The notes below the pieces were generated by a model. That model was not told where the DNA came from, searched no databases, and saw nothing but the letters and a program-made list of their open reading frames with translations. From positions 1-37,928 of the forward strand of contig JAUIBE010000024.1 of the NCBI GenBank assembly GCA_030428105.1: 37,928 nt of DNA. Reading direction: 5' to 3'. A program made the position numbers and the translations under genes. Source of the DNA: Gammaproteobacteria bacterium. Lineage in GTDB: Bacteria > Pseudomonadota > Gammaproteobacteria > Xanthomonadales > SZUA-36. This document shows positions 8,170-18,266 of this stretch, one piece after another (positions within the stretch are counted from its first letter, which is position 1; every line of letters starts with the position of its first letter).

Positions 8170-9456
8170 ATGATGTTCCAGAACCCCACAGACCCAACCC
8201 AACTCCTGGGCGGCGGCCAACAGCAGGAAGAATCCCAGGAAAGCTCCGAGCAGCCGGCTGAAGGGCAGCAGGAATCGGAACCGCGCGCGCTTGAGCTGAA
8301 CGTCGACGTTGGCCAGTACCTGCCCGAGCACGTGCGGCCCGGCTGGGAGTTTCTAAGCGATTACCCCCTGGTGCTTGTGTTGCTGCTGGGCGCGCTTGGC
8401 TGGGGCATCGGCAAGATCATTCAACTGGTGGTGACCAAGGTGCTGGAGCAGGCGGCGATGCGCACCAAGACCGACCTGGATGACCGCCTGATCAAGCTGC
8501 TCTCGGCCCCGATTATCCAGACCACCGTTACCTTGTCGCTGATCGTCGCGGTGATGGCCTTTCGTGACCGGACGGTGTTTGACGATGTCATCATCCGCAT
8601 CCTCGTCACCTTGCTATTGTTCTTCTGGGCGCGCGCCTGGCTGAAGGCCACGCACCTGGCGCTCGAGGCCATGTCGAAGAACGCGCGGCGTTTCGAGTTG
8701 TTCCAGCCGCGCACCGTGCCGCTGCTGGAAATGGGCATCAAGATCGTCCTGGTCATCGTCTTTGCCTATTTCTTCATGAGCGTGTGGGGCATCGATGGCA
8801 CGGCCTGGCTGGCCTCGGCCGGTATCATCGGTATCGCCGTCGGTTTTGCCGCGCGCGACACCCTGGCCAACCTGATTTCCGGTGTTTCCATCGTTGCCGA
8901 TGCGCCCTACAAGATTGGCGATTACATCGTGCTGGATACCGGCGAGCGCGGCATCGTCACCAGCCTGGGCATTCGCTCCACCCGCCTGTTAACCCGCGAT
9001 GACGTGGAGATCTCGATTCCCAACGCGGTGATTGGCAACGCCAAGATCACCAACGAAAGCGGCGGGCCGTGGGTGAAGCAGCGCATTCGCATCGCGGTGG
9101 GCGTTGCCTACGGCAGTGATCTGGAACTGGTGGAAAAAACCTTGCTGGGCGTGGCCAAAGATAACACCGACGTGCTCGACCGGCCGGAGCCACGGGTGCG
9201 CATGCGCGCTTTTGCTGAAAGCTCACTCAACTTCGAACTGCTGGGTTGGATTGACCATCCGGAAGACCGCGGAAGGGTGAGCCACGAGCTGTTCATGGCC
9301 ATCGACAAGCGCTTCCGCGAGGAAAGCATCGTCATCCCCTTCCCGCAGCGGGATGTGCACGTGCACTACCTCGATGGCAAGGAAGCCTCCGAGCCCAACC
9401 TGGACGAAGAGGCCCCGGCCAGCGAAAACGCCGGCCAGGAAGAAGAAAAAGACTAG
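8170..9456 (+). CDS. MscS-family mechanosensitive ion channel
   Basis: This 428-residue protein opens under membrane tension to release solutes during hypo-osmotic shock (family role). Membrane helices are visible at about 64-89, 114-131, 140-158, 188-206 and 211-242. The last is the pore helix, rich in Gly and Ala ([17 protein letters not shown]), followed by the MscS signature [22 protein letters not shown]. The cytoplasmic beta and alpha/beta domains follow. It is longer than E. coli MscS (286) through a Gln/Glu-rich N-terminal extension (about 16-40) and an acidic C-terminal tail. AGGA sits just upstream of the paired ATGs at 8170 and 8173. Its stop overlaps the proS stop by 4 bp. The MscS/MscM-type subclass is unclear. 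Confidence 0.9.
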   Translation: MMFQNPTDPTQLLGGGQQQEESQESSEQPAEGQQESEPRALELNVDVGQYLPEHVRPGWEFLSDYPLVLVLLLGALGWGIGKIIQLVVTKVLEQAAMRTKTDLDDRLIKLLSAPIIQTTVTLSLIVAVMAFRDRTVFDDVIIRILVTLLLFFWARAWLKATHLALEAMSKNARRFELFQPRTVPLLEMGIKIVLVIVFAYFFMSVWGIDGTAWLASAGIIGIAVGFAARDTLANLISGVSIVADAPYKIGDYIVLDTGERGIVTSLGIRSTRLLTRDDVEISIPNAVIGNAKITNESGGPWVKQRIRIAVGVAYGSDLELVEKTLLGVAKDNTDVLDRPEPRVRMRAFAESSLNFELLGWIDHPEDRGRVSHELFMAIDKRFREESIVIPFPQRDVHVHYLDGKEASEPNLDEEAPASENAGQEEEKD

Positions 9457-11174
9457 CTGCGGCCGAGCTTTTCCAGGATGGCTTCCACCGCGCCTTCCAG
9501 CGGCAGGTCCTCGTTGGCCTCGGCAGTGCGCAGGCGGTATTCCAGCTTGCCTTCATCCAGGCCGCGCTCACCCACCACCACGCGGTGCGGAATGCCAATC
9601 AATTCCATGTCGTTGAACATCACGCCGGGGCGCAGGTTGCGGTCATCCAGCAGGCACTCAACGCCGGCCGCAGTGAGGTCGGCATAGAGTTGCTCTGCCA
9701 CATCGCGCACGCGGTGCGATTTCTTGGCGTTCATCGGCAGGATGGCAACCGTGAACGGCGCCAGTGGCGCGGGCCAGCAGATGCCGTTTTCGTCGTGGTT
9801 CTGTTCAATGGCGGCGGCCACGATGCGCGAAACACCGATGCCGTAGCAACCCATGGGCATGGCGTGGGATTTGCCGTCCTCGCCCAGCACCACGGCGTTC
9901 AGTGATTCCGAGTACTTGGTGCCGAGCTGGAAGATGTGCCCCACTTCGACACCGCGCGCCAGGCGCAGCGTGCCCTGGCCGTCCGGACTGGTATCGCCTT
10001 CCACCACGTTGCGCAGGTCTGCGCCGGCAGGCGCCTCCACGTCGCGGCCCCAATTGATGCCGAAGTAATGCTTGTCATCGCTGTTGGCGCCTGCGCCGAA
10101 GTCCGACATCACCAACACTGAATGGTCGGCCAGGCACGGAATCGGCAGATTGACCGGGCCCAGGGAGCCGGGGCCAGCGCCCACCGCGGCGCGAATCTCT
10201 TCCTCGGTGGCGAAACGCAAGGGGCTGGCCACCTGCGGCAGCTTGGCCGCCTTGATTTCGTTCAGCTCGTGGTCGCCGCGGACCAGCAGCGCCACCAGGC
10301 CGCCACCCGATTCTTCCGAGGCTTCCACCACCAGCGTCTTGATGGTTTTCTCCACGGGCAGGTCGAACTGCTCGCACAACTCTGCGATGGTGCGGACGTT
10401 GGGCGTGTCGACCAGCTCCATCTCTTTTCCAGGCGCAGGCGCTTCGCCCTCGGGCCTGGCCGCTTCGGCCAGCTCGATGTTGGCAGCAAAGTCAGAATCG
10501 GTGGAGAACACGATCTGGTCCTCGCCCGAATCGGCCAGCACGTGGAATTCGTGCGAGGCGCTGCCGCCGATCTCACCGGAATCTGCGCGCACGGCGCGGA
10601 ACACCAGCCCGGCGCGCTCAAAGATGCGCGAGTACACCTCGTACATTTCCCAATAGGTCTCTTCCAGGCTGGCCTGGTCGATGTGGAAGGAGTAGGCGTC
10701 CTTCATCAGGAATTCGCGGGCGCGCATCACTCCAAAGCGCGGGCGAATCTCGTCGCGGAACTTGGTCTGGATCTGGTAGAAGGTGATCGGCAATTGCTTG
10801 TAGCTGCGCAGCTCGTTGCGCGCGATGTCGGTGATCACTTCTTCGTGCGTGGGGCCGAAGACGAACTCGCGGCCGGCGCGGTCGGTAATTTTCAGCAACA
10901 GCTCGCCGTAGTCGTCCCAGCGGCCGGTTTCCTGCCACAGCTCGGCGGGCTGGATGGCCGGCATCAGCAGTTCCAGGTAGCCGGCGCGGTCCATTTCCTC
11001 GCGGACAATGTTCTCCACTTTCTTGAGGACGCGCCAACCCAGCGGTGTCCAGCTGTAAATGCCGGAGGTCAGTTTGCGGATCATGCCGCTGCGCAGCATC
11101 AGTTGATGGCTGGCGATTTCGGCGTCAGCAGGGGTCTCGCGCGTGGTGACGAGATGAAAACGGCTCGCTCTCAT
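9453..11174 (-). CDS. proS: Prolyl-tRNA synthetase, bacterial (ProS type 1) with editing domain
   Basis: From the ATG at 11174 the protein has 573 residues (E. coli 572) and starts [19 protein letters not shown], collinear with E. coli. A GTG-initiated extension 20 codons upstream is rejected. Class II motifs are visible: [19 protein letters not shown] for motif 2 and [18 protein letters not shown] for motif 3. Between them is the editing insertion, with [20 protein letters not shown] and [18 protein letters not shown], which clears alanine mischarged to tRNA-Pro. [13 protein letters not shown] and the C-terminal anticodon domain are intact. It is transcribed towards mscS, and their stop codons overlap. 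Confidence 0.97.
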   Translation of the reverse strand: MRASRFHLVTTRETPADAEIASHQLMLRSGMIRKLTSGIYSWTPLGWRVLKKVENIVREEMDRAGYLELLMPAIQPAELWQETGRWDDYGELLLKITDRAGREFVFGPTHEEVITDIARNELRSYKQLPITFYQIQTKFRDEIRPRFGVMRAREFLMKDAYSFHIDQASLEETYWEMYEVYSRIFERAGLVFRAVRADSGEIGGSASHEFHVLADSGEDQIVFSTDSDFAANIELAEAARPEGEAPAPGKEMELVDTPNVRTIAELCEQFDLPVEKTIKTLVVEASEESGGGLVALLVRGDHELNEIKAAKLPQVASPLRFATEEEIRAAVGAGPGSLGPVNLPIPCLADHSVLVMSDFGAGANSDDKHYFGINWGRDVEAPAGADLRNVVEGDTSPDGQGTLRLARGVEVGHIFQLGTKYSESLNAVVLGEDGKSHAMPMGCYGIGVSRIVAAAIEQNHDENGICWPAPLAPFTVAILPMNAKKSHRVRDVAEQLYADLTAAGVECLLDDRNLRPGVMFNDMELIGIPHRVVVGERGLDEGKLEYRLRTAEANEDLPLEGAVEAILEKLGRS

Positions 11175-11216
11175 GGGGGGTCCGGTACCGGTTATTTGCG
11201 TTGGGAAACCGGCAAT

Positions 11217-11222
11217 TTTATA
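11217..11222 (-). promoter_or_regulatory. Candidate -10 element for proS
   Basis: The reverse strand reads TATAAA here, about 42 bp upstream of the proS ATG, in the 145-bp gap between proS and the DUF4124 gene. No strong -35 box is seen at normal spacing. Nothing else could be recognised in the gap. Confidence 0.33.
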
Positions 11223-11319
11223 CGAGCCCCGCACAAGGTGCGAGACGCAGGCGGGTGTGAACTGCCCGGGGAGGCCTTAACAGCGCCGGGCGCATACCAC
11301 CCGGGCCAGCGAACAGGGA

Positions 11320-11823
11320 TCAGGGGCAGTTACGCGCGATGTAATCGTGCAGTTGCTGCACCTCGTCGGCGCGCGCCTGGTCGTCCATGCGCTCGGTCTC
11401 GCCATCGTCGTTGGTAAAATACACGCGGCGGTTGGGTTCAATCTTCTCCAGCCGCGCGCGCGCCGCGTTGCATTCCGACTCCAGGGCTACCAATTCGGCG
11501 CGCCGCTGTTCGCGCTTGGCCGCGAGGTCGGCGCGAACCTGGTCGGCGGTAGTGCCTGGCGGGATGGCATCGGCCTCGAGCTGACTTTCATGGGCGCCGT
11601 CGAAATCAATGCCAGCGCCGTTGTCAGACAACGAGGCCATTTCCGCGGAGACGTCCTGCACCGCGACCTGCTGGTGCGCAGGGGGCGGCGTTTCACTGAA
11701 ATGGGTGACGCCGTTTTCGTCGGTCCAGCGGTACACTTCGGCGGATACCGCGGTTGTGGCCATCAGTCCGCCAAGCAAGCCGGCAATCAATACGGGCCAA
11801 TCTAAGATGTTGCCTTGTTTCAT
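11320..11823 (-). CDS. DUF4124-domain exported protein
   Basis: From the ATG at 11823 the protein has 167 residues. This start has a strong purine-rich AGGGGGAC a few bases upstream, better than the earlier in-frame ATG at 11856. A signal peptide or membrane anchor spans about residues 8-28 (VLIAGLLGGLMATTAVSA), with cleavage before EVYRW. The DUF4124 signature follows directly: EVYRWTDENGVTHFSETPPP. The C-terminal half is a charged helical region (AAKREQRRAELVALESECNAA) with two cysteines. DUF4124 proteins are common in gammaproteobacteria and have no settled function. The gene is divergent from pssA and upstream of proS on the same strand. Confidence 0.82.
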   Translation of the reverse strand: MKQGNILDWPVLIAGLLGGLMATTAVSAEVYRWTDENGVTHFSETPPPAHQQVAVQDVSAEMASLSDNGAGIDFDGAHESQLEADAIPPGTTADQVRADLAAKREQRRAELVALESECNAARARLEKIEPNRRVYFTNDDGETERMDDQARADEVQQLHDYIARNCP

Positions 11824-11894
11824 GTCAGTCCCCCTGTTGGTTACCATATCCCCCAAGGATGCTTTTTGTTATAGCACGTTTCGCGCCGGGAAAA

Positions 11895-12722
11895 ATGACT
11901 CAGGAACCAACAAGAATTCGCAGAGGCGTTTATTTGCTGCCCAACGCACTGACCACCGGCGCGCTGTTTTCCGGGTTTTTTTCCATTATCGCGGGCATTA
12001 ACGGCCGCTTCGTGCCGGCCGCCATCGCGGTGCTGGTGGCGGCGCTGCTGGACGCGCTCGATGGCCGCGTGGCGCGCCTGACCAAAACCGAAAGCGATTT
12101 TGGTGTCCAGTACGACAGCCTTTCCGACCTGGTCTCTTTTGGCCTGGCGCCGGCGCTGCTTTCGTTCAACTGGTCGCTGGCCGCGCTCGGCCAGATCAGC
12201 CCGATGGCAGGCAAACTCGGTTGGCTGGCTGCGTTCGTATTCGTGGCTTGCGCAGCGCTCAGGCTGGCGCGCTTCAACACCCAGGCCGCGGTGGCCGACA
12301 AGCGTTACTTCCAGGGCCTGGCCAGCCCGGCCGCTGCTGCAACGCTGGTTTCAACCATCTGGTTCTTTGTTGACCAGGGCATTGACGGGCCCACCGTAAG
12401 CTGGCTGATGTGGCTTGAGACCGTGTTTCTTGGCCTGCTGATGTTTTCCAGGGTGCGTTACCTGAGCGGCAAGGGCTGGCCACGCGGTGATCGTGTGCCG
12501 TTCGCCTGGCTGTTTGCCATTGTCCTGGTCATCGTCCTGTTGGCAGTCGACCCGCCGACGGTGTTGATGCTTTGCGGCCTGGGTTACGTGATGTCCGGGT
12601 TGGTCATCACGGTAATGGGCCGACGCCAGTGGCGCCTTCGCCGCTTGAGTCGCCTGCGCAAGAAGCGCGATGCAGAATCTGCAGCCGAGTCCAACACCAG
12701 CAGCGATGAGGAGCAGTCCTGA
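11895..12722 (+). CDS. pssA: CDP-diacylglycerol-serine O-phosphatidyltransferase
   Basis: This 275-residue integral membrane enzyme makes phosphatidylserine, the precursor of phosphatidylethanolamine. The CDP-alcohol phosphatidyltransferase signature is complete: D56-G57-x2-A60-R61-x8-G70-x3-D74-x3-D78. Several membrane helices follow (LGWLAAFVFVACAALRLARF, the WFFVDQ region, WLFAIVLVIVLLAV, and MLCGLGYVMSGLVITVM). The start MTQEPTRIRRGVYLLPNALT has GGGA nearby; an ATG at 11859 would add 12 residues but has AGG too close. The C-terminus is a long charged tail (RRLSRLRKKR) ending in Ser/Glu. This is the membrane-bound Bacillus/eukaryote-like type, not the E. coli phospholipase-D-like PssA. Its stop overlaps the next ATG by 1 nt. 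Confidence 0.92.
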   Translation: MTQEPTRIRRGVYLLPNALTTGALFSGFFSIIAGINGRFVPAAIAVLVAALLDALDGRVARLTKTESDFGVQYDSLSDLVSFGLAPALLSFNWSLAALGQISPMAGKLGWLAAFVFVACAALRLARFNTQAAVADKRYFQGLASPAAAATLVSTIWFFVDQGIDGPTVSWLMWLETVFLGLLMFSRVRYLSGKGWPRGDRVPFAWLFAIVLVIVLLAVDPPTVLMLCGLGYVMSGLVITVMGRRQWRLRRLSRLRKKRDAESAAESNTSSDEEQS

Positions 12723-13240
12723 TGGATGCCCGCAGAATGGCTTACCTGGACGCCATGGGCATCGACGTGTGGGTGCCGCGCGGCGCATCGGCGCAGCAAG
12801 CGGTGCCAGGGCCGGAAGTTGGCGTTGCGCCTGCGCCCGCGAGCGCAACCGCCGGCGTGTGCCTTGGCCCCGGCCAGGGTGAAATCCTGTGCATCGCCGC
12901 CAGTGCGAGACAAGCACACATGAAGCTGGCGACAAACATTTCCGGGGCGATGCGTTCGGCTCCGGTATGGGCATGGCCAACCCAGTCGATCGAGGAAAGT
13001 GGAGGATACGCGACCGTCGCCGAAGCCGTGGGCGACCGCCTGATCACCCGCGTGCTGGTGTTTGGCGCCGAGCTGGCGGAATCGTTGCTGGGTGAGCAAG
13101 CGCCGGACACCATTGGCACGGCAAAGCTGCACGTGGTGCCGGCCATGGAAGCGCTTGAAAGCGACGTGGAAGCCAAGCGCGCCTTGTGGGCGCTGATGCG
13201 CGAAACATCGATCGCCGCGCCAAGGCCAGGTGGAACATGA
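12722..13240 (+). CDS. HolD-like protein, putative DNA polymerase III psi subunit
   Basis: This 172-residue protein has no strong catalytic motif. Its N-terminus, RRMAYLDAMGIDVWVPRG, resembles the start of E. coli HolD (RRDWQLQQLGITQW). Its C-terminus (KLHVVPAMEALESDVEAKRALWALM) resembles the HolD end, which also finishes with an Arg-Ala-x-Leu-Trp helix. A Pro/Ala-rich stretch at about 24-45 separates the first helix from the core. In E. coli holD lies directly upstream of rimI, and here rimI follows with an ATGA overlap, which is the strongest support. HolD with HolC links the clamp loader to single-strand-binding protein. Sequence similarity by eye is weak, so the identity is provisional. 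Confidence 0.6.
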   Translation: MDARRMAYLDAMGIDVWVPRGASAQQAVPGPEVGVAPAPASATAGVCLGPGQGEILCIAASARQAHMKLATNISGAMRSAPVWAWPTQSIEESGGYATVAEAVGDRLITRVLVFGAELAESLLGEQAPDTIGTAKLHVVPAMEALESDVEAKRALWALMRETSIAAPRPGGT

Positions 13241-13752
13241 GCGCCGACCCGCGCCCGTTTGACCCGGAGATCAGGGCGCTGAGGCCCGAAGATCTCGACC
13301 GCATTGCCGAAATCGAGCGCAGCGCCTATCCGTTCCCCTGGACCCGCGGCATATTCGCCGACTGCATGCGCGTGGGTTACGACTGCTGGGGCTTGCAGGT
13401 TCGCGACCGGCTGGTCGCCTACGCCATCCAGACCAACGCGGCGGGAGAATCGCACCTGTTGAACCTGTGCGTCGACCCGGAATGGCAGCGCGCGGGCTAC
13501 GGCAGGATCCTGCTTGAACACGCCATCGGCAACGCCACGCTCAACGGCTGCACCAGCATGTTCCTGGAGGTGCGCCCCAGCAACCCGGTGGCCATCCGGC
13601 TCTACCAAAAGCGCGGTTTCACCGTGGTGGGCGAGCGCAAGAATTACTACCGCGCCGAGAAAGGCCGCGAAACCGCTATCGTGATGCGCATGAAACTAGG
13701 TGGGGCCGGGCCCAATCTCGCCAGGCCGGTCATCGTTTCCGACCCGTTCTGA
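13237..13752 (+). CDS. rimI: Ribosomal protein bS18-alanine N-acetyltransferase RimI
   Basis: From the ATG at 13237, overlapping the preceding stop as ATGA, the protein has 171 residues. It is a GNAT acetyltransferase that acetylates the N-terminal alanine of ribosomal protein S18. The acetyl-CoA loop is LLNLCVDPEWQRAGYGRILLEHAI (QRAGYGR). The RimI hallmarks IERSAYPFPWT near the N-terminus, LEVRPSNPVAIRLYQKRGF, and RKNYYRAEKGRETAIVM near the end are all present. It is somewhat longer than the E. coli protein (148) through extra residues at both ends. The position after a holD-like gene matches the E. coli order. It is convergent with valS, with 6 bp between stops. Confidence 0.92.
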   Translation: MSADPRPFDPEIRALRPEDLDRIAEIERSAYPFPWTRGIFADCMRVGYDCWGLQVRDRLVAYAIQTNAAGESHLLNLCVDPEWQRAGYGRILLEHAIGNATLNGCTSMFLEVRPSNPVAIRLYQKRGFTVVGERKNYYRAEKGRETAIVMRMKLGGAGPNLARPVIVSDPF

Positions 13753-13758
13753 CTTAAA

Positions 13759-16530
13759 TCAGTCGCGCATCGATTCCATGCGGCGGATCTGCTCCAGCAG
13801 TTGCTCGACGGACGATTCATGCGCGGCCAGGCGCTGACGCTCCTGTTCGACCACCGCTTCGGGTGCGCCGGCGACAAATTTCTTGTTGCCCAGCTTGCCA
13901 CGTGACTTGGCGAGGTCCGTTTTCTGCTTTTCCAGCTGGCGGTTCAGTCGCTCAAGTTCGGCGTTGACATCGACCAGGCCTTCCAGGGGAATCAGCAAGC
14001 GCAGGCCGTCCACCAGGGCGACCGCGCAGCTTGAGCTGTCGACGTCGTCATCCTGCCACTGAAAATCTTCTACCCGCGCCATGTGCGCCAACAGTGTTTC
14101 GAAGTGGGCCTGGCGGCTACGGTCTTCCTCGTTTCCGCCCTGGAACCACAGCGGCAGCATCTTGGAAGGCGGCAGGTCCAGCTCGGAGCGAATCTGGCGT
14201 ACGCCCTGCACCAGTGACTTGAGCCACTCGACCTCGGCGACCGCGGTTGCAGTAGCCTCATCGGCCTCGGCCGGAACCGGGTAGCGCTGGTTCATGATGC
14301 TCTCGCCCTCAAGTCCCAGCGGCTGGCGCAGGCGCTGCCAGATTTCCTCGGTGATGAAGGGGATAACCGGGTGCGCCGCGCGCAACAACCGCTCCAGGAC
14401 GCTAAGCAGCGTGAAGCGGGTGGCAGCCTGCTGCTCCGCCGTGCCGTTGTTCAGCGCAGACTTGGAGAACTCCAGGTACCAGTCGCAATACTCGTTCCAG
14501 GTGAAGTCGTAGAGCGACTGTGCGGCCAGGTCCAGGCGGAAGGTTTCGAGGTGCTGGTCGACCTCGGTCAGCGCCTGGTCGAGGCGAGCGTTGATCCAGC
14601 GATCTACCGCGCCAAGATGCGCCTCGGCATCCGCCGCGCTGGCGATCTGCTTGCCTTCAGTCTGGCCCAGCACGTAACGGGCGGCGTTCCACAGCTTGTT
14701 GCAGAAATTGCGATAGCCCTCGATGCGCCCCAGGTCAAAACGAATGTCGCGGCCGGTGGTGGCCAGCGAGGCGAAAGTGAAGCGCAGGGCGTCGGTGCCG
14801 AAGGCCGGGATGCCGTGGGGGAATTCCTTGCGGGTGGCCTTTTCAATAGCTGGCGCCATGTGCGGTTGCATCAGCCCGGCGGTGCGCTTGGCCACCAGTT
14901 CATCCAGGCCAATGCCGTCGATCAGGTCGAGCGGGTCGAGCACATTGCCTTTCGACTTGGACATCTTCTGGCCCTGGCCATCGCGGATCAGGCCATGGAT
15001 GTACACGGTGCTAAACGGCACATCGTCCTGGAAGCGCAGCCCCATCATGATCATCCGCGCCACCCAGAAGAAAATGATGTCGAAGCCGGTGACCAGTACG
15101 CTGGTTGGGTAGAAGCGCTCCAGGCGGTCGGTCTGCTCCGGCCAGCCCAGGGTTGTAAACGGCCATAGCGCGGAAGAGAACCAGGTATCGAGCACATCTT
15201 CGTCCTGGCTCAGGACAACCGAGTCGTCCAGGCCGGAACGCGCCCTGGCGTCGGCCTCATCCATGCCCACGTGAATGCCGCCCTCGGCGTCGTACCAGGC
15301 GGGAATACGGTGGCCCCACCAGAGCTGGCGCGAAATGCACCAGTCCTCGATGTTGTGCATCCAGGCGTAGTAGGTCTTGTCCCAGTTTTCCGGAACGAAG
15401 CGGATGGCGCCGGTTTCCACGGCCTCGATAGCCGGCTCGGCCAGCGGAGCGATTTTCACGTACCACTGGTCGGTGAGGTAGGGCTCCACCACTGAGCCGG
15501 AACGATCGCCGCGCGGAACCATCATCTTGTGGTCCTGCACTTTTTCGAGCAGGCCAAGCTTTTCAAGCTCGGCGACAATCTGCTTGCGGGCCTCGAAGCG
15601 ATCCAGGCCGCGATAGGCCTCGGGCGCGTTGTCGTTGATGGTGGCGTCAGGGTTGAGCACGTTGATCAGCGCCAGGTCATGGCGCTGGCCAACCTCGTAA
15701 TCGTTGAAGTCGTGGGCCGGGGTGATCTTGACGCAGCCGGTGCCGAATTCGGGGTCGACGTATTCGTCGGCGATGACCGGGATGGTGCGGCCGCTGAGTG
15801 GCAGCTCCAGTTCCTGGCCGACGAGGTCGGTATATCGCGGGTCTTCCGGGCTGACCGCAACGGCCGAATCGCCGAGCATGGTCTCGGGGCGGGTGGTGGC
15901 CACCACCACGTCGCCGCGGCCGTCGGCGCGTGGGTAGCGGATGTGCCACAGGCGGCCGTTCTCTTCTTCGGACAGCACTTCCAGGTCGGACAGCGCGGTG
16001 CGCAGATCCGGGTCCCAGTTCACCAGTCGTTTGCCGCGGTAGATCAGTCCGTCTTCAAACAGCTTGACGAACACCGTGCGCACCGCCTCGGAGAGCGGTT
16101 CGTCCATGGTGAAGCAGTGATGCTCCCAGTCCACCGACGCGCCCAGGCGGCGCAGCTGGTTGCCGATGGTGTCTCCGGATTGGTTCTTCCACTCCCACAC
16201 CGCGTCGACAAAGGCTTCGCGGCCCATGTCGTGGCGCGAGCGGCCTTCAGCGGCCAGGCGGCGTTCCACCACCATCTGGGTGGCGATGCCCGCGTGGTCG
16301 ACGCCAGGCTGCCACAGCGTGTCGCGGCCCTGCATGCGGCGCCAGCGGGTGAGCGCATCCATGATGGTGCACTGGAACGCGTGGCCCATGTGCAGGCTGC
16401 CCGTGACATTGGGCGGTGGCAGCATGATGCAGAAACTCTCACCGCCCGGCTGGGGCGTGAACAGGCCCTGTTCTTCCCAGCGGCGGTACCGCTCCTGCTC
16501 AATGGCGTGCGGCGTATAACTCTTGTCCAT
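13759..16530 (-). CDS. valS: Valyl-tRNA synthetase
   Basis: This 923-residue class I synthetase charges tRNA-Val. It opens with [20 protein letters not shown] and the HIGH site in [14 protein letters not shown] (H47, H50). The editing domain contains [16 protein letters not shown] and [33 protein letters not shown] and the KMSKS loop (K522-S526, in [14 protein letters not shown]) complete the active site. The C-terminal end is a coiled coil ([20 protein letters not shown] onward), as in ValS of other bacteria. The gene lies 32 bp downstream of pepA on the same strand. In many gammaproteobacteria holC sits between them, but it is absent here. Confidence 0.97.
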   Translation of the reverse strand: MDKSYTPHAIEQERYRRWEEQGLFTPQPGGESFCIMLPPPNVTGSLHMGHAFQCTIMDALTRWRRMQGRDTLWQPGVDHAGIATQMVVERRLAAEGRSRHDMGREAFVDAVWEWKNQSGDTIGNQLRRLGASVDWEHHCFTMDEPLSEAVRTVFVKLFEDGLIYRGKRLVNWDPDLRTALSDLEVLSEEENGRLWHIRYPRADGRGDVVVATTRPETMLGDSAVAVSPEDPRYTDLVGQELELPLSGRTIPVIADEYVDPEFGTGCVKITPAHDFNDYEVGQRHDLALINVLNPDATINDNAPEAYRGLDRFEARKQIVAELEKLGLLEKVQDHKMMVPRGDRSGSVVEPYLTDQWYVKIAPLAEPAIEAVETGAIRFVPENWDKTYYAWMHNIEDWCISRQLWWGHRIPAWYDAEGGIHVGMDEADARARSGLDDSVVLSQDEDVLDTWFSSALWPFTTLGWPEQTDRLERFYPTSVLVTGFDIIFFWVARMIMMGLRFQDDVPFSTVYIHGLIRDGQGQKMSKSKGNVLDPLDLIDGIGLDELVAKRTAGLMQPHMAPAIEKATRKEFPHGIPAFGTDALRFTFASLATTGRDIRFDLGRIEGYRNFCNKLWNAARYVLGQTEGKQIASAADAEAHLGAVDRWINARLDQALTEVDQHLETFRLDLAAQSLYDFTWNEYCDWYLEFSKSALNNGTAEQQAATRFTLLSVLERLLRAAHPVIPFITEEIWQRLRQPLGLEGESIMNQRYPVPAEADEATATAVAEVEWLKSLVQGVRQIRSELDLPPSKMLPLWFQGGNEEDRSRQAHFETLLAHMARVEDFQWQDDDVDSSSCAVALVDGLRLLIPLEGLVDVNAELERLNRQLEKQKTDLAKSRGKLGNKKFVAGAPEAVVEQERQRLAAHESSVEQLLEQIRRMESMRD

Positions 16531-16562
16531 CCGACAACTTCCGGGGTGTAAAGCGCCGCCGC

Positions 16563-18038
16563 CTAGGCGGACAGGTCAATCAGGAACTGGGCCAGTAGCC
16601 CGGCGGGTCGGCCAGTGGCGCCTTCGGTCGTACCCCACTTCCAGGCAGAGCCGGCCACGTCGAGGTGGGCCCAGGCCTGGTCTTCGGCGAATTCCGAGAG
16701 GAAATAACCGGCGGTAATTGCGCCAGCAGGCATGCCGCCGACGTTTTTGAGGTCGGCGAACGGCGTTTCCAGCTGCTCCGAGTATTCTTCCCAGATGGGC
16801 AGGCGCCAGGCGCGGTCCAAAGACTTGTCACCCGCCGCAAGCAGCGCGTTGGCCAGCTCGTCGTTGTTGCTCATCAGGCCCGAGGCGTGATGGCCCAGCG
16901 CGACCACGCAAGCGCCGGTCAGGGTGGCTGCGTCAATCAGGTAGCGCGGGTTAAAGCGCTCGGCGTAGGTAAGCGCATCGCACAGGATCAGCCGGCCTTC
17001 GGCGTCGGTGTTCAGCACCTCGATGGTTTTGCCGGACATGCTGGTCAGCACATCGCCGGGGCGGTACGCGTTGCCGTCCGGCATGTTTTCAACCGCCGGG
17101 ACGATGCAGATTACGTTCAGTGCCAGGTTCAACTCTGCGCAGGCGACGAAGGCGCCGATCATGCCGGCTGCTCCGCACATGTCCATTTTCATCTGGTCCA
17201 TGTGCAGTGCGCCCTTGATGGAGATGCCGCCGGAGTCAAAGGTGATGCCTTTGCCCACCAGCACCACCGGGCGTTCGTCGCTGGCGCCGCCGTTGTACTT
17301 CAAAACAATAAGCTTGGGCGCGTTGGAGCTGCCGCGGGCCACGCCCAGCAGCGCGTCCATGCCCAGTTCGGCCATGTCGTCAGCTTCCAGCACTTCGAGA
17401 TCGACCTTGTCGAAGCGCTCGCTGATGGCGCGTGCTTCCTGGGCCAGGTAGGCCGGGTTGCAGATGTTTGGCGGCAGGTCACCCAAAAGGCGCGCCTTGA
17501 GGTAGCCGGCAGCCATGCCCCGTGACTGTTCAAGCGCCTGCTCGGCGCCGGTGGCCTGGTTGAAGGTTGCTTCCTTCAGCGGCTGCGGCGCGTGGTCCTT
17601 GCGGCGCTTGGTGGAGGTGTACAGGTAGTTGGCGCGTTGCAGGCCCAGCGCGAGCTGGCGCAACTGCCACTCCGGGGCAACGCCGTCGATGGCAAGGTCA
17701 TGGGCAAACAGGTGACACTCGGTGACGGGGTGATCCCTCAGCGCCTTGCCGGCTGCCAGGCAGGCGCGATCCCAGCGCGCCGCATCCAGTTTTTCGACCT
17801 TGCCGAGGCCGATGACCAGCAGGCGCCTGGCCGCCAGGCCGGGGAGGTCGTGCAACAGGGTGGTCTTGCCAATAGAGGTGTTGATGTCGCGGGATTCGAG
17901 CATCTGTGCAAGCTTGCCGCCGGTTGCCTGGTCCGCCGCCGCCATCGACGGCGAAAGTTCGCCGCCCTCGGTAACAGCGACGACCACGCAGGGCGATACG
18001 GCTTCCGCGATGGCGTCTGAGCTGAGGCTCAATTTCAT
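16563..18038 (-). CDS. pepA: Cytosol (leucyl) aminopeptidase PepA, family M17
   Basis: From the ATG at 18038 the protein has 491 residues (E. coli 503). AAAGGAT lies upstream at acceptable spacing, and a 14-codon in-frame extension is rejected. It removes N-terminal residues from peptides using two metal ions. The metal and catalytic residues are visible: K263 and D268 in [12 protein letters not shown]286 in the DMCGAAGM segment, and D345 and E347 in the family signature NTDAEGRL (343-350). In E. coli PepA also binds DNA, regulating carAB and aiding Xer recombination at cer; whether that holds here cannot be read. It is divergent from lptF, the conserved gammaproteobacterial arrangement, and upstream of valS. 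Confidence 0.96.
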   Translation of the reverse strand: MKLSLSSDAIAEAVSPCVVVAVTEGGELSPSMAAADQATGGKLAQMLESRDINTSIGKTTLLHDLPGLAARRLLVIGLGKVEKLDAARWDRACLAAGKALRDHPVTECHLFAHDLAIDGVAPEWQLRQLALGLQRANYLYTSTKRRKDHAPQPLKEATFNQATGAEQALEQSRGMAAGYLKARLLGDLPPNICNPAYLAQEARAISERFDKVDLEVLEADDMAELGMDALLGVARGSSNAPKLIVLKYNGGASDERPVVLVGKGITFDSGGISIKGALHMDQMKMDMCGAAGMIGAFVACAELNLALNVICIVPAVENMPDGNAYRPGDVLTSMSGKTIEVLNTDAEGRLILCDALTYAERFNPRYLIDAATLTGACVVALGHHASGLMSNNDELANALLAAGDKSLDRAWRLPIWEEYSEQLETPFADLKNVGGMPAGAITAGYFLSEFAEDQAWAHLDVAGSAWKWGTTEGATGRPAGLLAQFLIDLSA

Positions 18039-18164
18039 GATCTTGTATCCTTTGTACCCGAACGGACAACGTCCGGTCACGTATGTAGCGTAAAGCGCGG
18101 TATTCTAACAGGCCGCAACCCCGACCGGGTGTGTCGGACTTGTCCAATTGTTTCTTGTTGCGCC

Positions 18165-18266
18165 ATGGATGACCATGGCATATTTCGCCAATCCATGGAA
18201 GAAATCCCAGCCAAACCTGGTTTTGTGGCTCCAGGCACATCAACAAGCCCGCGGAGTCCGGCCTGA
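18165..18266 (+). CDS. Possible leader ORF upstream of lptF
   Basis: A 33-codon ORF starts at ATG 18165, with an internal ATG at 18195 giving 23 codons. It ends at TGA 18264-18266, which overlaps the apparent CTG start of lptF at 18263. The encoded peptide has no recognisable motif and a Pro/Ser/Thr-rich end. Neither ATG has a good ribosome-binding site. It is listed because its stop codon is placed exactly where it could couple translation into lptF. It may be chance. Confidence 0.3.
   Translation: MDDHGIFRQSMEEIPAKPGFVAPGTSTSPRSPA

Noticed and set aside
11175-11319. Search for an RNA gene between proS and the DUF4124 gene
   Set aside because: The 145-bp gap shows no tRNA-like fold or known leader motif, only a possible proS -10.
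15529-16551. 340-codon open frame on the plus strand inside valS
   Set aside because: It is antisense to the ValS catalytic and editing domains and has shadow-like composition.
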